Shown piece by piece: positions 35,310 through 45,216 of a stretch of 64,000 nt of DNA. The number at the start of each line of letters is the position of its first letter. The stretch's first letter is position 1. Below the pieces are notes generated by a model, which saw only the letters and a program-made list of their open reading frames with translations, was not told the origin of the DNA and ran no database searches. Source of the DNA: Vibrio amylolyticus (lineage in GTDB: Bacteria > Pseudomonadota > Gammaproteobacteria > Enterobacterales > Vibrionaceae); NCBI RefSeq assembly GCF_023145695.1, contig NZ_JAJHVV010000008.1, positions 1 through 64,000 on the forward strand, in the 5' to 3' direction. Made by a program: the position numbers and the translations under genes.

Positions 35310-35840
35310 ATGTTTAATAAAATACTAACTGCTTTTGTATTTGTTTTAATGAGTTTTTCATTGGTTGCCTGCTCAAGTAATAAAGAAGCGACGCACAGTG
35401 ATAATATGATGACAAAAGACAGCATGATGAAAAAAGACATTGTTGACGTTGCTGTTGAGAATGGCTCATTTAACACTTTGGTAGCGGCAGTAAAAGCAGC
35501 AGGATTAGTTGATACCTTGAAAAGTGACGGTCCATTTACTGTCTTTGCGCCAACCGATGAAGCGTTTGCAAAACTGCCCGCAGGTACAGTAGAGACGCTT
35601 CTAAAGCCAGAAAACAAAGACCAGTTGATTGATATTCTGACTTATCATGTTGTCTCTGGGAAAGTAATGGCATCAGATGTGGTTAAATTAAATAGTGCAA
35701 CCACAGTAGAAGGGAAAGATGTCGCTATTGAAGTTAAAGGTTCAAACGTTATGATAAATAATGCCACTGTTATTGCAGCAGACGTGCCTGCTAGTAACGG
35801 AGTTATTCACGTCATTGATAGCGTACTGCTGCCTAAATAA
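35310..35840 (+). CDS. fasciclin-domain lipoprotein
   Basis: 176 residues. Lipobox FSLVACSS with Cys21. A Met/Asp/Lys-rich linker follows ([18 protein letters not shown]), then one complete FAS1 domain (about 47-176): [45 protein letters not shown] and [14 protein letters not shown] [35 protein letters not shown]1 domains mediate adhesion. Probably outer-membrane anchored. Start after AGGACAGG. Confidence 0.92.
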   Translation: MFNKILTAFVFVLMSFSLVACSSNKEATHSDNMMTKDSMMKKDIVDVAVENGSFNTLVAAVKAAGLVDTLKSDGPFTVFAPTDEAFAKLPAGTVETLLKPENKDQLIDILTYHVVSGKVMASDVVKLNSATTVEGKDVAIEVKGSNVMINNATVIAADVPASNGVIHVIDSVLLPK

Positions 35841-35910
35841 ATAGTTGAGTGTTACTGCCGTTTTATATTTTCCAAGCTTTTACATTCCTACAGTTTATAT
35901 TCACTACAAT

Positions 35911-35935
35911 AAAAAAGCCCCTCATAAAGAGGGGC
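35911..35935 (-). terminator. terminator of the pst operon
   Basis: GCCCCTC (35917-35923)/GAGGGGC (35929-35935). Read on the minus strand it is followed by TTTTTTATTG, so it ends transcription coming from pstB. Confidence 0.8.
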
Positions 35936-35985
35936 AAAGTTTCCATCGCTTATAGTTATAATCTTTTACGCCAGTAAAATCCTAA

Positions 35986-36735
35986 TTAACCGAAGTCGCC
36001 GTTCACATAACCTTTAGTACGATCATCTTTAGGGTTACTAAAAATGACTTGGGTTTCGTTATGTTCCACAAGCTCTCCCATTAAGAAGAAGGCTGTTCTA
36101 TCTGAAATACGACGCGCCTGCTGCATTGAGTGCGTTACAATAACGATCGTATAGTCTTTTTTCAGCTCTTCCATCAGCTCTTCAATTTTATGTGTCGCAA
36201 TCGGGTCAAGCGCTGACGTTGGCTCGTCCATCAGAATAACATCCGGTTCCATCGCAATCGTACGGGCGATACATAGACGCTGCTGTTGACCGCCAGACAA
36301 ACCAAACGCGTGTGCTTTTAGGCGATCTTTTACTTCGTCCCACAGTGCAGCACCACGTAATGAGCGCTCTACAACTTCATCTAGATGCTTCTTATCTTTA
36401 ACACCTTGCGCACGTAATCCGTAAGCTACGTTCTCGTAAATACTCATTGGGAACGGGTTTGGCTTTTGGAATACCATGCCCACTCGAATACGAAGATCCG
36501 CAACATCGATTTCGCCATAGATGTTCTGTCCATCCATATCTAGCGTACCGTTGATCGTCACACCTTCAATAAGATCATTCATTCGGTTTAAACAGCGAAG
36601 TAGCGTTGATTTACCACAACCAGACGGACCAATCAGCGCCGTTACTTGGCGAAGTGGAATTGGCAAGTTGATCGATTTAAGCGCTTGGTTTTCGCCGTAA
36701 AAAAGGTTTAGGTTTTCAATATTAAATTTATTCAT
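35986..36735 (-). CDS. pstB: phosphate ABC transporter ATP-binding protein PstB
   Basis: 249 residues. Walker [21 protein letters not shown], signature [16 protein letters not shown], Walker [24 protein letters not shown]. Powers high-affinity phosphate uptake with PstSCA. Last gene of pstSCAB; no phoU follows in the window. It is separated from pstA by 170 bases that hold a hairpin (CCCTTAAC/GTTAAGGG at 36807-36832) and short direct repeats. Confidence 0.97.
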   Translation of the reverse strand: MNKFNIENLNLFYGENQALKSINLPIPLRQVTALIGPSGCGKSTLLRCLNRMNDLIEGVTINGTLDMDGQNIYGEIDVADLRIRVGMVFQKPNPFPMSIYENVAYGLRAQGVKDKKHLDEVVERSLRGAALWDEVKDRLKAHAFGLSGGQQQRLCIARTIAMEPDVILMDEPTSALDPIATHKIEELMEELKKDYTIVIVTHSMQQARRISDRTAFFLMGELVEHNETQVIFSNPKDDRTKGYVNGDFG

Positions 36736-36905
36736 TATCTTGTTCTCTAAATTCGGTCATTCGTTCGATTTCAGTACTCACCTTGAGCCTTTCTCTGAAA
36801 TCATCTCCCTTAACCTCAATATTCGTTAAGGGCAACGTATCGTTGTAACGAGCTATATAAATAAGTAGCTATGTCAGTTAATTGCTATGTTGGTTAGTTG
36901 CTACA

Positions 36906-37787
36906 TTAGTAAGTGGCTGTATTAAAGCGACTTGCAATAAACTTGGTTAATGTATTGATAAGTAAAACAACAACAATAAGAACCGTGGCAGTACCGTAAG
37001 CTTGGTTCCACTCGTCAATAGTGAATAACTCAGTCGTTAGCTTGAACAGGTGAACGGTTAATGTGCGTCCTGAGTCCAACAAAGTGTCAGGAATACGAGC
37101 CACCATACCTGCCGTCATAAATACTGGAGCAGACTCACCAATAACACGACCAATACTTAAAATAACCGAGGTAAGAATACCTGGCATTGCACTTGGCAAA
37201 ATTAAACGCCAGATGGTGTAAATCTTTGGTGCACCTAGACCGTATGAACCTTCTCTATACGTCTGAGGCACCGCCATCAATGCTTCTTCTGTCGTGCGAA
37301 TAATCACGGGTAGAATCAAAATACTCAGTGTTAACGCACCTGACAAGATTGAGAAACCAAAGCCCATAATGACAACAAAGAACGTCATACCAAACAGACC
37401 AAAGATAATCGATGGAATACCTGCTAGTGACTCAGTACAGAATCGGATGACTTTAACCAGCTTGCTCCCTACCTTCGCGTATTCCGTCAGATAGATTGCC
37501 GTCATAATGCCCAGTGGCGCCGCGACTGCAATTGAAGCAATGACCATGTAGATCGTAGAAACGATCATTGGGAAAATGCCTTGAGAGTCACCCGTTCGGC
37601 TATAATCGCCCGAAATGAATGCCCAATCGACATGTTGTAAGCCGTTCGACAGAATGTACCAAATAATCCAAAACAGGAACCCAACCGTCGCGGCCGCTGC
37701 TGCCCATACGAAGCCATTAAGAACGTTATCTTTGAACTCGCGAGAGCGCTTCAGTTTTGCGTAATCCATTTTTTTAACTTTAGACAT
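36906..37787 (-). CDS. pstA: phosphate ABC transporter permease PstA
   Basis: 293 residues, six transmembrane helices, with LTEYAKVGSKLVKVIRFCTESLAGIPSIIFGLFGM and the EAA-type loop EALMAVPQTYREGSYGLGAPKIYTIWRLILPSAMPGI. Works with PstC as the membrane channel. Starts three bases after pstC. Confidence 0.96.
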   Translation of the reverse strand: MSKVKKMDYAKLKRSREFKDNVLNGFVWAAAAATVGFLFWIIWYILSNGLQHVDWAFISGDYSRTGDSQGIFPMIVSTIYMVIASIAVAAPLGIMTAIYLTEYAKVGSKLVKVIRFCTESLAGIPSIIFGLFGMTFFVVIMGFGFSILSGALTLSILILPVIIRTTEEALMAVPQTYREGSYGLGAPKIYTIWRLILPSAMPGILTSVILSIGRVIGESAPVFMTAGMVARIPDTLLDSGRTLTVHLFKLTTELFTIDEWNQAYGTATVLIVVVLLINTLTKFIASRFNTATY

Positions 37788-37789
37788 AA

Positions 37790-38719
37790 CTATTTCGCCT
37801 TCTCGCGGTTAAGGTATAGAAGAGCCGCATTAAGAATCATGATAAATACCAGCAGAACAACACCAGTCGCATAGAGTGCGTTCGCATGAATGCCACTTGC
37901 GTAAGACATTTCAATGGCGATGTTTGCCGTTAAAGTACGCGCCGAGTCTAAAATGCCTTCTGGCATAGCCGGTGCGTTACCCATTACCATGATGATTGCC
38001 ATGGTTTCACCAAGAGCACGACCTATACCCAAAATCACACCTGTCATAATTCCTGAACGAGCCGCCGGCACAAGCAGTTTGAAGATAGTGAAGATTTTAG
38101 AAGCGCCTAAAGCAAGAGAACCTTCTTTATACGTGCGAGGTACCGCACGGATAGACGTTTCTGAAACTGTAATAACCGTTGGGAGAATCATAATACCCAG
38201 AACGATGATACCGGCCAGAATAGTGTTACCTGCTGGAACGTTAAAGATGTTCTGAATCAGCGGAACAATAATCACCAAGCCGAAAAAACCGTAAACTACC
38301 GAGGGAATGCCCGCTAACAGCTCTACTGCTGGACGAATGATATTCGCAACGCGTTTTGGTGCGATTTCAGCGATGAAGATGGCGGTTAGAACGCCAATTG
38401 GAACACCGACAACAACAGCGCCTAATGTTGATACGATAGAAGCAACAATCATGGTTGCGACGCCATATAACGCTGGCGGTAACCAGTGTTGCCCTAAAAC
38501 GATACCTGATACACCGACAGCTTGAAACGCTGGGATGCTCTCTTTAACAATGAAGTAAGCGATAACGGCTAACGAGACAATACCAATAACGGCACTTGAT
38601 AGAAATAGACCGTGAAAGATGCGCTCTTTCCAATCAATACGTTTTTTGGCTCGTAGTCCTGATTGACTCATTCGAGTTGTGTCAGTATTCATAAGCTTTT
38701 CACTATTTGCGATGGTCAT
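37790..38719 (-). CDS. pstC: phosphate ABC transporter permease PstC
   Basis: 309 residues, six transmembrane helices. Segments: AIFIAEIAPKRVANIIRPAVELLAGIPSVVYGFFGLVIIVPLIQ and ETSIRAVPRTYKEGSLALGASKIFTIFKLLVPAARSGIMTGVILGIGRALGETMAIIMVMGN. A GC-rich hairpin (38772-38796) separates it from pstS and may reduce read-through. Confidence 0.96.
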   Translation of the reverse strand: MTIANSEKLMNTDTTRMSQSGLRAKKRIDWKERIFHGLFLSSAVIGIVSLAVIAYFIVKESIPAFQAVGVSGIVLGQHWLPPALYGVATMIVASIVSTLGAVVVGVPIGVLTAIFIAEIAPKRVANIIRPAVELLAGIPSVVYGFFGLVIIVPLIQNIFNVPAGNTILAGIIVLGIMILPTVITVSETSIRAVPRTYKEGSLALGASKIFTIFKLLVPAARSGIMTGVILGIGRALGETMAIIMVMGNAPAMPEGILDSARTLTANIAIEMSYASGIHANALYATGVVLLVFIMILNAALLYLNREKAK

Positions 38720-38771
38720 AAAGAAATCTCAACTGTCGAAAACAACAAAAATTCGACATGGGATAGAATAG

Positions 38772-38796
38772 GCTCGGCCCAAAAAGTAGGCCGAGC
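38772..38796 (-). terminator. hairpin between pstS and pstC (partial terminator or mRNA stabiliser)
   Basis: GCTCGGCC (38772-38779) pairs with GGCCGAGC (38789-38796). No T-run on the minus strand. Such hairpins after the binding-protein gene are common where more PstS than PstC is needed. Confidence 0.55.
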
Positions 38797-38818
38797 AATA
38801 TAAATTCGTTAAAGAGTA

Positions 38819-39643
38819 TTAGTTAACTGAGATGTAGCCTTTCTTGTCTGCAATTGCTTGAGCTTCGTCAGCAACCATCCAATCTAGGAACTTTTGAGTT
38901 TCAGCTGATGGAGCACCCGCTTTGTATAGAACTAGGAATGGACGAGCAACTTTGTAAGAACCGTTTTTAACGTTGTCAACGGTCGCAGCAGCGCCATCAA
39001 TTGATAGTGGTTGAACAGAGCTGTCTACTGTACCTAGAGAGATGTAGCCAATTGCGTATGGGTTGCTAGCAACAGAAACTTTCAGTGCGCCGTTACCGTT
39101 TGCAACTTGAGCACGTTGAGAGATAGCTGAAACTTTCACATCACCAATTTTCTTTTTAAGGCTCATGATGTCTTCGAATGCACCACGAGTACCAGAAGCT
39201 GTATCACGAGTAATTGCTACGATTGGCTTGTCTGCGCCACCCACTTCTTTCCAGTTTGAGATTTCACCTTTGTAAATAGCAGAAACTTGCTCTGCCGTTA
39301 GAGCTTCAACCTCGTTTTGCGGGTTTACAACAACTGCGATTCCATCACGAGCAATGACTAGCTCTTTCAAATCTTCCGATTTTTCTTCTGGTTTAAGATC
39401 ACGAGAAGAAATACCTAGGTCAGCACTTCCATCTTTAGCCGCACGAACACCTGCTGATGAGCCCGGAGCTTGAATTTCAATGAACACTTGCTCACCGGCA
39501 TTCATGTATGTTTCTGCAAAAACTTCAACCAGTGGAGAAGCACTGTTAGAACCAACTACAGAGATAGTTTCTTTAGCAGAAACTGAAGTCACTGCCATTG
39601 CGCCTAGTAGTGCTACTGCACCAATAACTGTCTTTTTCATCAC
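38819..39643 (-). CDS. pstS: phosphate-binding periplasmic protein PstS
   Basis: 274 residues, shorter than E. coli PstS and of the Vibrio/Pseudomonas compact type. Signal peptide MMKKTVIGAVALLGAMAVTSVSAKE. Phosphate-contact loops: VVGSNSASPLVEVFAETY, ITRDTASGTRGAFEDIM and NPYAIGYISLG. First gene of pstSCAB, with a candidate Pho box upstream. Confidence 0.94.
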   Translation of the reverse strand: MMKKTVIGAVALLGAMAVTSVSAKETISVVGSNSASPLVEVFAETYMNAGEQVFIEIQAPGSSAGVRAAKDGSADLGISSRDLKPEEKSEDLKELVIARDGIAVVVNPQNEVEALTAEQVSAIYKGEISNWKEVGGADKPIVAITRDTASGTRGAFEDIMSLKKKIGDVKVSAISQRAQVANGNGALKVSVASNPYAIGYISLGTVDSSVQPLSIDGAAATVDNVKNGSYKVARPFLVLYKAGAPSAETQKFLDWMVADEAQAIADKKGYISVN

Positions 39644-39705
39644 ATTTTCCTTAAGTGGCGTTATTGCCGTTGTGTTTTTCTCGAACGATGCTCACTTTAG
39701 GCTTT

Positions 39706-39749
39706 GAATATGACAGTTGTGTTTCAGTTAATTTAAGCCTCTATGACAA
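39706..39749 (-). promoter_or_regulatory. candidate Pho box upstream of pstS
   Basis: Read on the minus strand, four 11-base units follow one another: TTGTCATAGAG, GCTTAAATTAA, CTGAAACACAA, CTGTCATATTC. The outer two match the PhoB half-site CTGTCAT, in phase (33 bases apart, 3 x 11), while the middle two are weak. It ends about 60 bases before pstS. Confidence 0.5.
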
Positions 39750-39999
39750 AAGTGACTTTGCTGCAAAATTAACCGTTCTTCTAAGAAACAGAATTAATAC
39801 TGTTTTCCCTCCTAACGTTGGAACTCTCCGCCTAAAATAACCACTTCAAAAACAAGACATTAAGTTGCATATTGGTCGATCGCAAAAAGAAATAACTTAG
39901 TCAAAGAAGTGATTGACCTATTCATAAAGGTAATTACAATCGACAATCTATTTTCGCAAATGATAACAATTTGCATTTGAAGATTATTGAGAGGATCTC
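39750..39999. other. intergenic region between pstS and the chemotaxis receptor gene
   Basis: No gene seen. It must hold the promoter of the receptor gene, which has a GAGAGGATC ribosome-binding region before 40000. Confidence 0.4.
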
Positions 40000-41643
40000 A
40001 TGCGCCAGTTACTTAACGGCTTATCAATCAAGCTACAAGTAGTAGTACCGGTCATATTCACGATGTTGCTTTTACTTGCAGGAATGATGTATAGCACATC
40101 CAATTTAAAACAAGCATTTAGTCAGGTTTCAAACTCCACTGAAGAATTAATACTGCACAAAGATGAGTTAACCGATATCATCGACAACACTTATGCAATG
40201 CGAATCAGCGCTATATATAGCCTATTTAAACCCGACGAGGTAAAGATATTACCTAGCGTTTTAAGGCAAAAAAGAGAGCTAAATCAAGTGTTATTGAGCT
40301 CTCTAAACAAATTACAAGGCATGGAAAACGAAGTTCAAGCGATGAATCAAGCGATGGATGCGTACATTAACCATGCTATCAACATCATGATTCCTCTACT
40401 GAACACCAAACACGAGCAAGCCAACTTACCCGACAGCTTCGACATAAAGTACCAACGTGCTGCAGATGAGTATCGAGATGCGGGTAAACGAATGGTCAAA
40501 GCCATTTCCGATTTATCCAATAAACTTAATCAAATTTCTCTAAACAACGTTGAGACGAACGCGAAAGCTCACGATAATGTCATTACTAATGGTTTTATCG
40601 CTCTATCGGTGGTGATTGCAGTGTGCTTGTTATGTTGCTGGGCGCTTGCTGGGATGATAGTCAGACCAATTTTTGGTATTCAGTCGACAATGAAGCAGGT
40701 GGCAAGCGGAAATCTATTAGTTAAAGCGAGTGAGGAAGGCGACAACGAAATAACCGCATTAGCTAAAGATGTAAACGCAACCGTTCAACAACTGCACGGA
40801 ACCGTAGATGCTTTAGCGAGAATCAGTGTTGATGTGGCCTCTGCATCCACTGAGCTTGCTGCGGTTATGACCCAATCAACCGTGAACTCTGATCAAGAGA
40901 AAAAAGAAGTTGAACAAGTCGCATCGGCAATAAATCAACTTGAAAGCACGTCTAGAGAGGTTGCAACTAACGCGAATATTGCAGATGGGGCATCCAACCA
41001 AGCCAACGAACTTGCCGTCAATAGCCTCGAAATGTTTGAAGAGAGCAATCGAGCCAATGCCAAAATGGCCGATCAACTCAGTGATGCCGCGCAAGTCGTT
41101 ACATCGTTAAAAGATCAATCAGAGCAGATAGGTAAAGTTATTGAAGTGATTGAAAGTATCTCCGAACAAACGAACTTACTGGCGCTCAACGCCGCAATTG
41201 AAGCTGCTAGAGCAGGAGAAAGTGGCCGCGGATTTGCTGTTGTTGCCGATGAAGTGAGAATGTTGGCAGCTCGAACGCAAGAGTCGACAAAAGAGATCCA
41301 AGTCATTATTGAAGAGTTACAATCACAGTCAGGCAAAGCCAACGAAAGCATGCACTCCAGCTTAACTATGTTGCAAGACAACCAAACACTCTCTGGAAAA
41401 GTCAGCGCTGCTCTAAACGAGATTTGTGGGTCGATATCAAAATTAACCACTATTAATGCTCAAGTCGCCGTCGCTTCAGAAGAGCAAGGACAAGTCACCT
41501 CTGACATTAATACTAATCTCGGCAACATTTACGAACTCGTCAGCCAAAATGTTATCGGAATTACCCAATCGGCCGCGGCGAGCCAAGAGTTGTCAGAACT
41601 TGCTGAAAAACAAAAACAGCAGCTAGACTACTTCAAAGTATAG
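40000..41643 (+). CDS. methyl-accepting chemotaxis protein
   Basis: 547 residues. First membrane helix about 13-33 ([21 protein letters not shown]), periplasmic region about 34-195 of four-helix type, second helix about 198-220, HAMP about 222-275 and signalling domain to the end. The hairpin tip [39 protein letters not shown] is intact. No C-terminal CheR-binding pentapeptide. Its ligand is not known; it is divergent from pstS, so phosphate is possible but unproved. Confidence 0.95.
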   Translation: MRQLLNGLSIKLQVVVPVIFTMLLLLAGMMYSTSNLKQAFSQVSNSTEELILHKDELTDIIDNTYAMRISAIYSLFKPDEVKILPSVLRQKRELNQVLLSSLNKLQGMENEVQAMNQAMDAYINHAINIMIPLLNTKHEQANLPDSFDIKYQRAADEYRDAGKRMVKAISDLSNKLNQISLNNVETNAKAHDNVITNGFIALSVVIAVCLLCCWALAGMIVRPIFGIQSTMKQVASGNLLVKASEEGDNEITALAKDVNATVQQLHGTVDALARISVDVASASTELAAVMTQSTVNSDQEKKEVEQVASAINQLESTSREVATNANIADGASNQANELAVNSLEMFEESNRANAKMADQLSDAAQVVTSLKDQSEQIGKVIEVIESISEQTNLLALNAAIEAARAGESGRGFAVVADEVRMLAARTQESTKEIQVIIEELQSQSGKANESMHSSLTMLQDNQTLSGKVSAALNEICGSISKLTTINAQVAVASEEQGQVTSDINTNLGNIYELVSQNVIGITQSAAASQELSELAEKQKQQLDYFKV

Positions 41644-41661
41644 TCGGATAGAATCAATCAA

Positions 41662-41695
41662 AAAAAACCGCCTAGTTTCAAACTGGCGGTTTTTT
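41662..41695. terminator. bidirectional terminator
   Basis: AAAAAACCGCC..GGCGGTTTTTT with an inner AGTTT/AAACT stem. It serves the chemotaxis receptor and the convergent helicase gene. Confidence 0.88.
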
Positions 41696-41737
41696 GTATC
41701 AATCTTATTAAGCGATATCGAGTTAGACGATAAAGTA

Positions 41738-43069
41738 TTACTCGTCGTCCACTTTTGGCGCGACTTTCTTCTTAGGGATGAATACCGTATCACCCACTGC
41801 CACATTATTGTGGAAGCTCTTATCGCGCTTGACTGGTTTCTTCGGCGTTTTCTTCGCTTGTGGGCGACCTTTCTTAACGTCTTTTTTGCCACCACGGTAA
41901 TCTTTCTTAGGCGGTCTTAATCCTTTGAACTTACCTTTCAAGCCTTCTAACACAGAGAAAGTCAGATCTTGCTGAAGGTACGTTTCTACACGCTTAAAGC
42001 TGTCCCAGTCTTTCGGTCCAACTAAAGAGATTGCATCACCTTTGCTTCCTGCACGACCGGTACGACCAACACGGTGAACGTACTCTTCAGTATGTTTTGG
42101 CATATCGAAGTTGATTACGTGCGTAACATTCGCAATATCAAGCCCGCGTGAGGCTACGTCGGTCGTAACAAGAATTTTAAATACCGCTCGCTCAAACTGG
42201 CTCATGATGGTATTACGCTGAGGTTGAGTCAGGCTGCCACTTAATGCGACTGCCTTTAGCTTCTGCTCATTCAGCTTTTCCGTTAAACGTTCGGTATCCA
42301 CACGGGTTGCAGTGAAGATAATAACCTGACGATATTTCGCTTCTTCAAGCACTCGCTCTAAGATCGCTTCTTTATGATCAAGGTGGTCACACAAGTAGAA
42401 TTTCTGGGTAATATCTTTGTGTTCTTGGTTAGACGAGCCCACTGAGATGCGTTTTGGCATATCCAGCATTTCAGCGGCAATCTCATTCACGTCAGTATGC
42501 TCTAATGTTGCTGAGAACATTAATGTTTGACGCTTACGGTGTTTAGCCGCGTTATGGATTTTACGTAGTTCAGGTGCAAAACCAAGATCAAGCATGCGAT
42601 CTGCTTCGTCAAGAACTAAGGTATCCAAGCCATCTAGAATAAGCGAGCGGTGCTCTAAGTGATCCGCAAGTCGCCCCGGTGTAGCAACGATAAATCGAGG
42701 GTAACGACGCAGCGCGTTCACTTGGTCATTGAAGTTTTCACCACCTAGTATTAACGTCGCTTCGTACGAAAGTCCACCAAGCATGGTTTTTAATTCACCG
42801 TAAACTTGTTTCGCAAGTTCACGCGTCGGAGCCAAAATAACGCCGCGAGGATCTCTTGCAGAAAATGCTTTGCTCTTTAGTGATTTATGAAGCATTGGAA
42901 GAACAAACGCTAATGTCTTACCTGAACCTGTTTTTGACGACGCCAATAGATCTTTACCAGCAATAGCCACAGGAATGGCTTTCTGTTGGATCTCAGTCGC
43001 TTTTCTAAAATCATAATGGCTAAGGTTTTTTAATAAGCGATTGTCTAAACCTAAATCTTTAAAGTGCAA
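41738..43069 (-). CDS. DEAD-box ATP-dependent RNA helicase
   Basis: 443 residues from a TTG at 43069, after GGAGAG. All helicase motifs are present: Q motif (FRKATEIQQKAIP), ASSKTGSGKT, PTRELA, TPGRL, VLDEADRML, MFSATL, and the C-terminal domain with TTDVASRGLDIANVTHVINFDMP and HRVGRTGRAG. The tail of about 70 residues is Lys/Arg-rich (KKDYRGGKKDVKKGRPQAKK) and should bind RNA. Resembles the SrmB/RhlE group acting in ribosome assembly or cold adaptation. Confidence 0.93.
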   Translation of the reverse strand: MHFKDLGLDNRLLKNLSHYDFRKATEIQQKAIPVAIAGKDLLASSKTGSGKTLAFVLPMLHKSLKSKAFSARDPRGVILAPTRELAKQVYGELKTMLGGLSYEATLILGGENFNDQVNALRRYPRFIVATPGRLADHLEHRSLILDGLDTLVLDEADRMLDLGFAPELRKIHNAAKHRKRQTLMFSATLEHTDVNEIAAEMLDMPKRISVGSSNQEHKDITQKFYLCDHLDHKEAILERVLEEAKYRQVIIFTATRVDTERLTEKLNEQKLKAVALSGSLTQPQRNTIMSQFERAVFKILVTTDVASRGLDIANVTHVINFDMPKHTEEYVHRVGRTGRAGSKGDAISLVGPKDWDSFKRVETYLQQDLTFSVLEGLKGKFKGLRPPKKDYRGGKKDVKKGRPQAKKTPKKPVKRDKSFHNNVAVGDTVFIPKKKVAPKVDDE

Positions 43070-43595
43070 AGTACTCTCCAGTTAATAACGAATTATTCCC
43101 AATTAAGTGTTAATGCGTAAGGTTAGAAACACAAGGGAAAACAAAAACGCGACATAATACCGTGAAACAGGCAGACAAGGATAGAGATCACACAAAATTA
43201 ATCACGCGATACACAATTAATTTCAAGAGACAGAGCGATAATAGATTATTCACCCGCTAAGTATCCCGATTGAAGGGCAAGGTTAATGCATTCGGAAAAC
43301 AAGATAAATTGCCTCCCCACGCCAACATATTGGATTCATTACCTTATTATTTGATCAAAGTAGCTGTTTTTTCTTAACCTGATTTTTTCGCATTTTGAGA
43401 CGCGTTTGTACAAAAATTCTCTCTTATTTGTGAGATTCATCTGTATTCTCACGCTAATTACTTAAATTATTGGCTTTTTTTGACGTTCTTAAACTAGGAG
43501 TTCTGCTAAATTGTTACTACAATTTACTTCGTCACTATATTTGTTAAAAAATGTATAGGGCGATTTTTTGATACTGATAATTAAGGAATTCATAT
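43070..43595. other. intergenic region between the helicase gene and lpp
   Basis: About 525 bases, no supported gene. It is long for two divergent promoters, as expected if the helicase mRNA has a long cold-shock-type leader, but I see no clear element. A TTGTTACTACAATTTACTTC-like stretch near 43512 may belong to the lpp promoter. Confidence 0.35.
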
Positions 43596-43865
43596 ATGAA
43601 CAAGATGTTAATCGCAGCTGCAGCGTCTTCAGTACTTCTACTTGCTGGTTGTGCATCAGGTCCAGACGAAGAAACAATGGCTAAAATGGATGACCTAAGT
43701 AGTCAAGTTACCCAGCTTCAGCAAGATGTAAATTCACTGAAAAGTGAGCATGCGATGCTAAAATCTGAAGCTCAGAAAGCGAAATCTGCAGTGATGGCCG
43801 CTCAAGAAGAATCTGCTCGCGCTAATGAGCGTATTGATAATATTGCTCAGTCTTACACTAAATAA
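43596..43865 (+). CDS. lpp: major outer-membrane (Braun-type) lipoprotein
   Basis: 89 residues. Lipobox LLLAGCAS with Cys19. The mature part is one coiled coil with heptads (MDDLSSQVTQLQQDVNSLKSE) and ends in Lys (SYTK), the residue that is joined to peptidoglycan. A little longer than E. coli Lpp (78), as usual in Vibrio. It converges with an L,D-transpeptidase gene that could make this very link. Confidence 0.93.
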   Translation: MNKMLIAAAASSVLLLAGCASGPDEETMAKMDDLSSQVTQLQQDVNSLKSEHAMLKSEAQKAKSAVMAAQEESARANERIDNIAQSYTK

Positions 43866-43890
43866 ATAATCAATATCATTCTATGATTTA

Positions 43891-43919
43891 AAAGGGCCTG
43901 TCTAAATGACAGGCCCTTT
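43891..43919. terminator. bidirectional terminator between lpp and the transpeptidase gene
   Basis: AAAGGGCCTGTC (43891-43902) and GACAGGCCCTTT (43908-43919), a perfect 12-bp stem. Confidence 0.9.
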
Positions 43920-43943
43920 CATTTCTATTCAACAGTTACTCGA

Positions 43944-44843
43944 CTAATTATACGGGGCAGCAACCACTTCTACAGGCACACCATTTTGCGCCAAAATAGC
44001 CGCTCTCGCTTTACTGTCTGGAATCTCAAATTCATCTAACCACCAACTCAGCTCTTGGGGTAGCGTTAGTGACTTCTTACTCCCATCATTTCTGGTTAAC
44101 GGCTCATGCGCCTCTAGGAAAACACTTCTATCAGGCTCTAACGTCACTTTAATAGGTTCATCAATGATTTTGACAGGAACCCCAACATCAACTTGATTAA
44201 ATAACCATTCGATATCTTTTGGATCCATACGAATACAACCTGAGCTTACACGAAGTCCAATACCGAAATTCTTATTGGTACCATGTATAAGGTAATCGCC
44301 AGCACCATACGCAAGACGAAGCGCATACTCACCCAATGGGTTTTCAGGGCCAGCAGGGACAACAGCAGGTAACTCAATCCCTTTTTCTAAGTACTCTTTA
44401 CGAATCGAAGCAGGTGGCGTCCACGTTGGGTTAGCTCGCACCTGGCTAATTCGAGTCTCCATTTCCGGCGTGTCTCTGCCAATTTTTCCAATACCGACAG
44501 GGAATATATGGACGATATCTGAATCTGGTTCGAAGTAGTACAAACGCAGTTCCGCTAGGTTGATCACAATGCCTTTATATTCGACATGGGGCAGGATTAC
44601 TTGAGATGGGATAGTTAATACATAATCCGTTTGAGGAAGAAATGGGTCAACCCCCTTATTCGCCGCCATCAATGAGAGAAACCCAACGTCATAGTGCTTG
44701 GCGATGTCCGCAAGGCTCTCACCCGCCTGAATGGCATGGTATTGCGTTCGGCCAACAATACTACTTCCTTCGGTTGGTAATTCGTAACTGGCTGAATACG
44801 CTGATGCACTCACAAAGCAGAGCGCAAATAATCGGTACAACAT
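43944..44843 (-). CDS. L,D-transpeptidase (ErfK/YbiS type) with LysM domain
   Basis: 299 residues. Signal peptide about 1-18. A LysM-like domain at about 34-78 (YHAIQAGESLADIAKHYDVGFLSLMAANKG) binds peptidoglycan. The YkuD catalytic domain (about 90-220) has His187 and Cys203 in LIHGTNKNFGIGLRVSSGCIRM. Such enzymes attach Braun lipoprotein to meso-DAP or form 3-3 cross-links. The gene converges on lpp, a tight genetic pairing of enzyme and substrate. Confidence 0.93.
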   Translation of the reverse strand: MLYRLFALCFVSASAYSASYELPTEGSSIVGRTQYHAIQAGESLADIAKHYDVGFLSLMAANKGVDPFLPQTDYVLTIPSQVILPHVEYKGIVINLAELRLYYFEPDSDIVHIFPVGIGKIGRDTPEMETRISQVRANPTWTPPASIRKEYLEKGIELPAVVPAGPENPLGEYALRLAYGAGDYLIHGTNKNFGIGLRVSSGCIRMDPKDIEWLFNQVDVGVPVKIIDEPIKVTLEPDRSVFLEAHEPLTRNDGSKKSLTLPQELSWWLDEFEIPDSKARAAILAQNGVPVEVVAAPYN

Positions 44844-45216
44844 GTACTAATCCTTATAACGGCAATCGTGCAATGATAACTCATTCATCCCATGCTTTCT
44901 CCTCTATACGCCTAAAACCATATCTCACGAGAAAGTAATGTCACTCATATCGGCTCGTCTTCACATGACACTCTCAGTATACGACCTAAATCAAACCTTG
45001 GTTCTGCTCATCAAATCGATTGCCTTACCGCTTTCAACATATTTCGTTATCAACACCCACCAAAAGTCACTCTCAGACTAATTATGTGATGAACTTCTCA
45101 AGATACCCTGCTGTTACTCGCTAATATTGCCCCAACAGAATCAAAGCGATTCAACAAAATTGGTAATTTAGGAGCTATCCTTCCTTAAATACCGTCGATA
45201 ACTTTGGAGAATGACA
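44844..45216. other. intergenic region upstream of deoD
   Basis: About 370 bases with promoters for the transpeptidase (minus) and deoD (plus). No gene or clear operator found. Confidence 0.35.
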
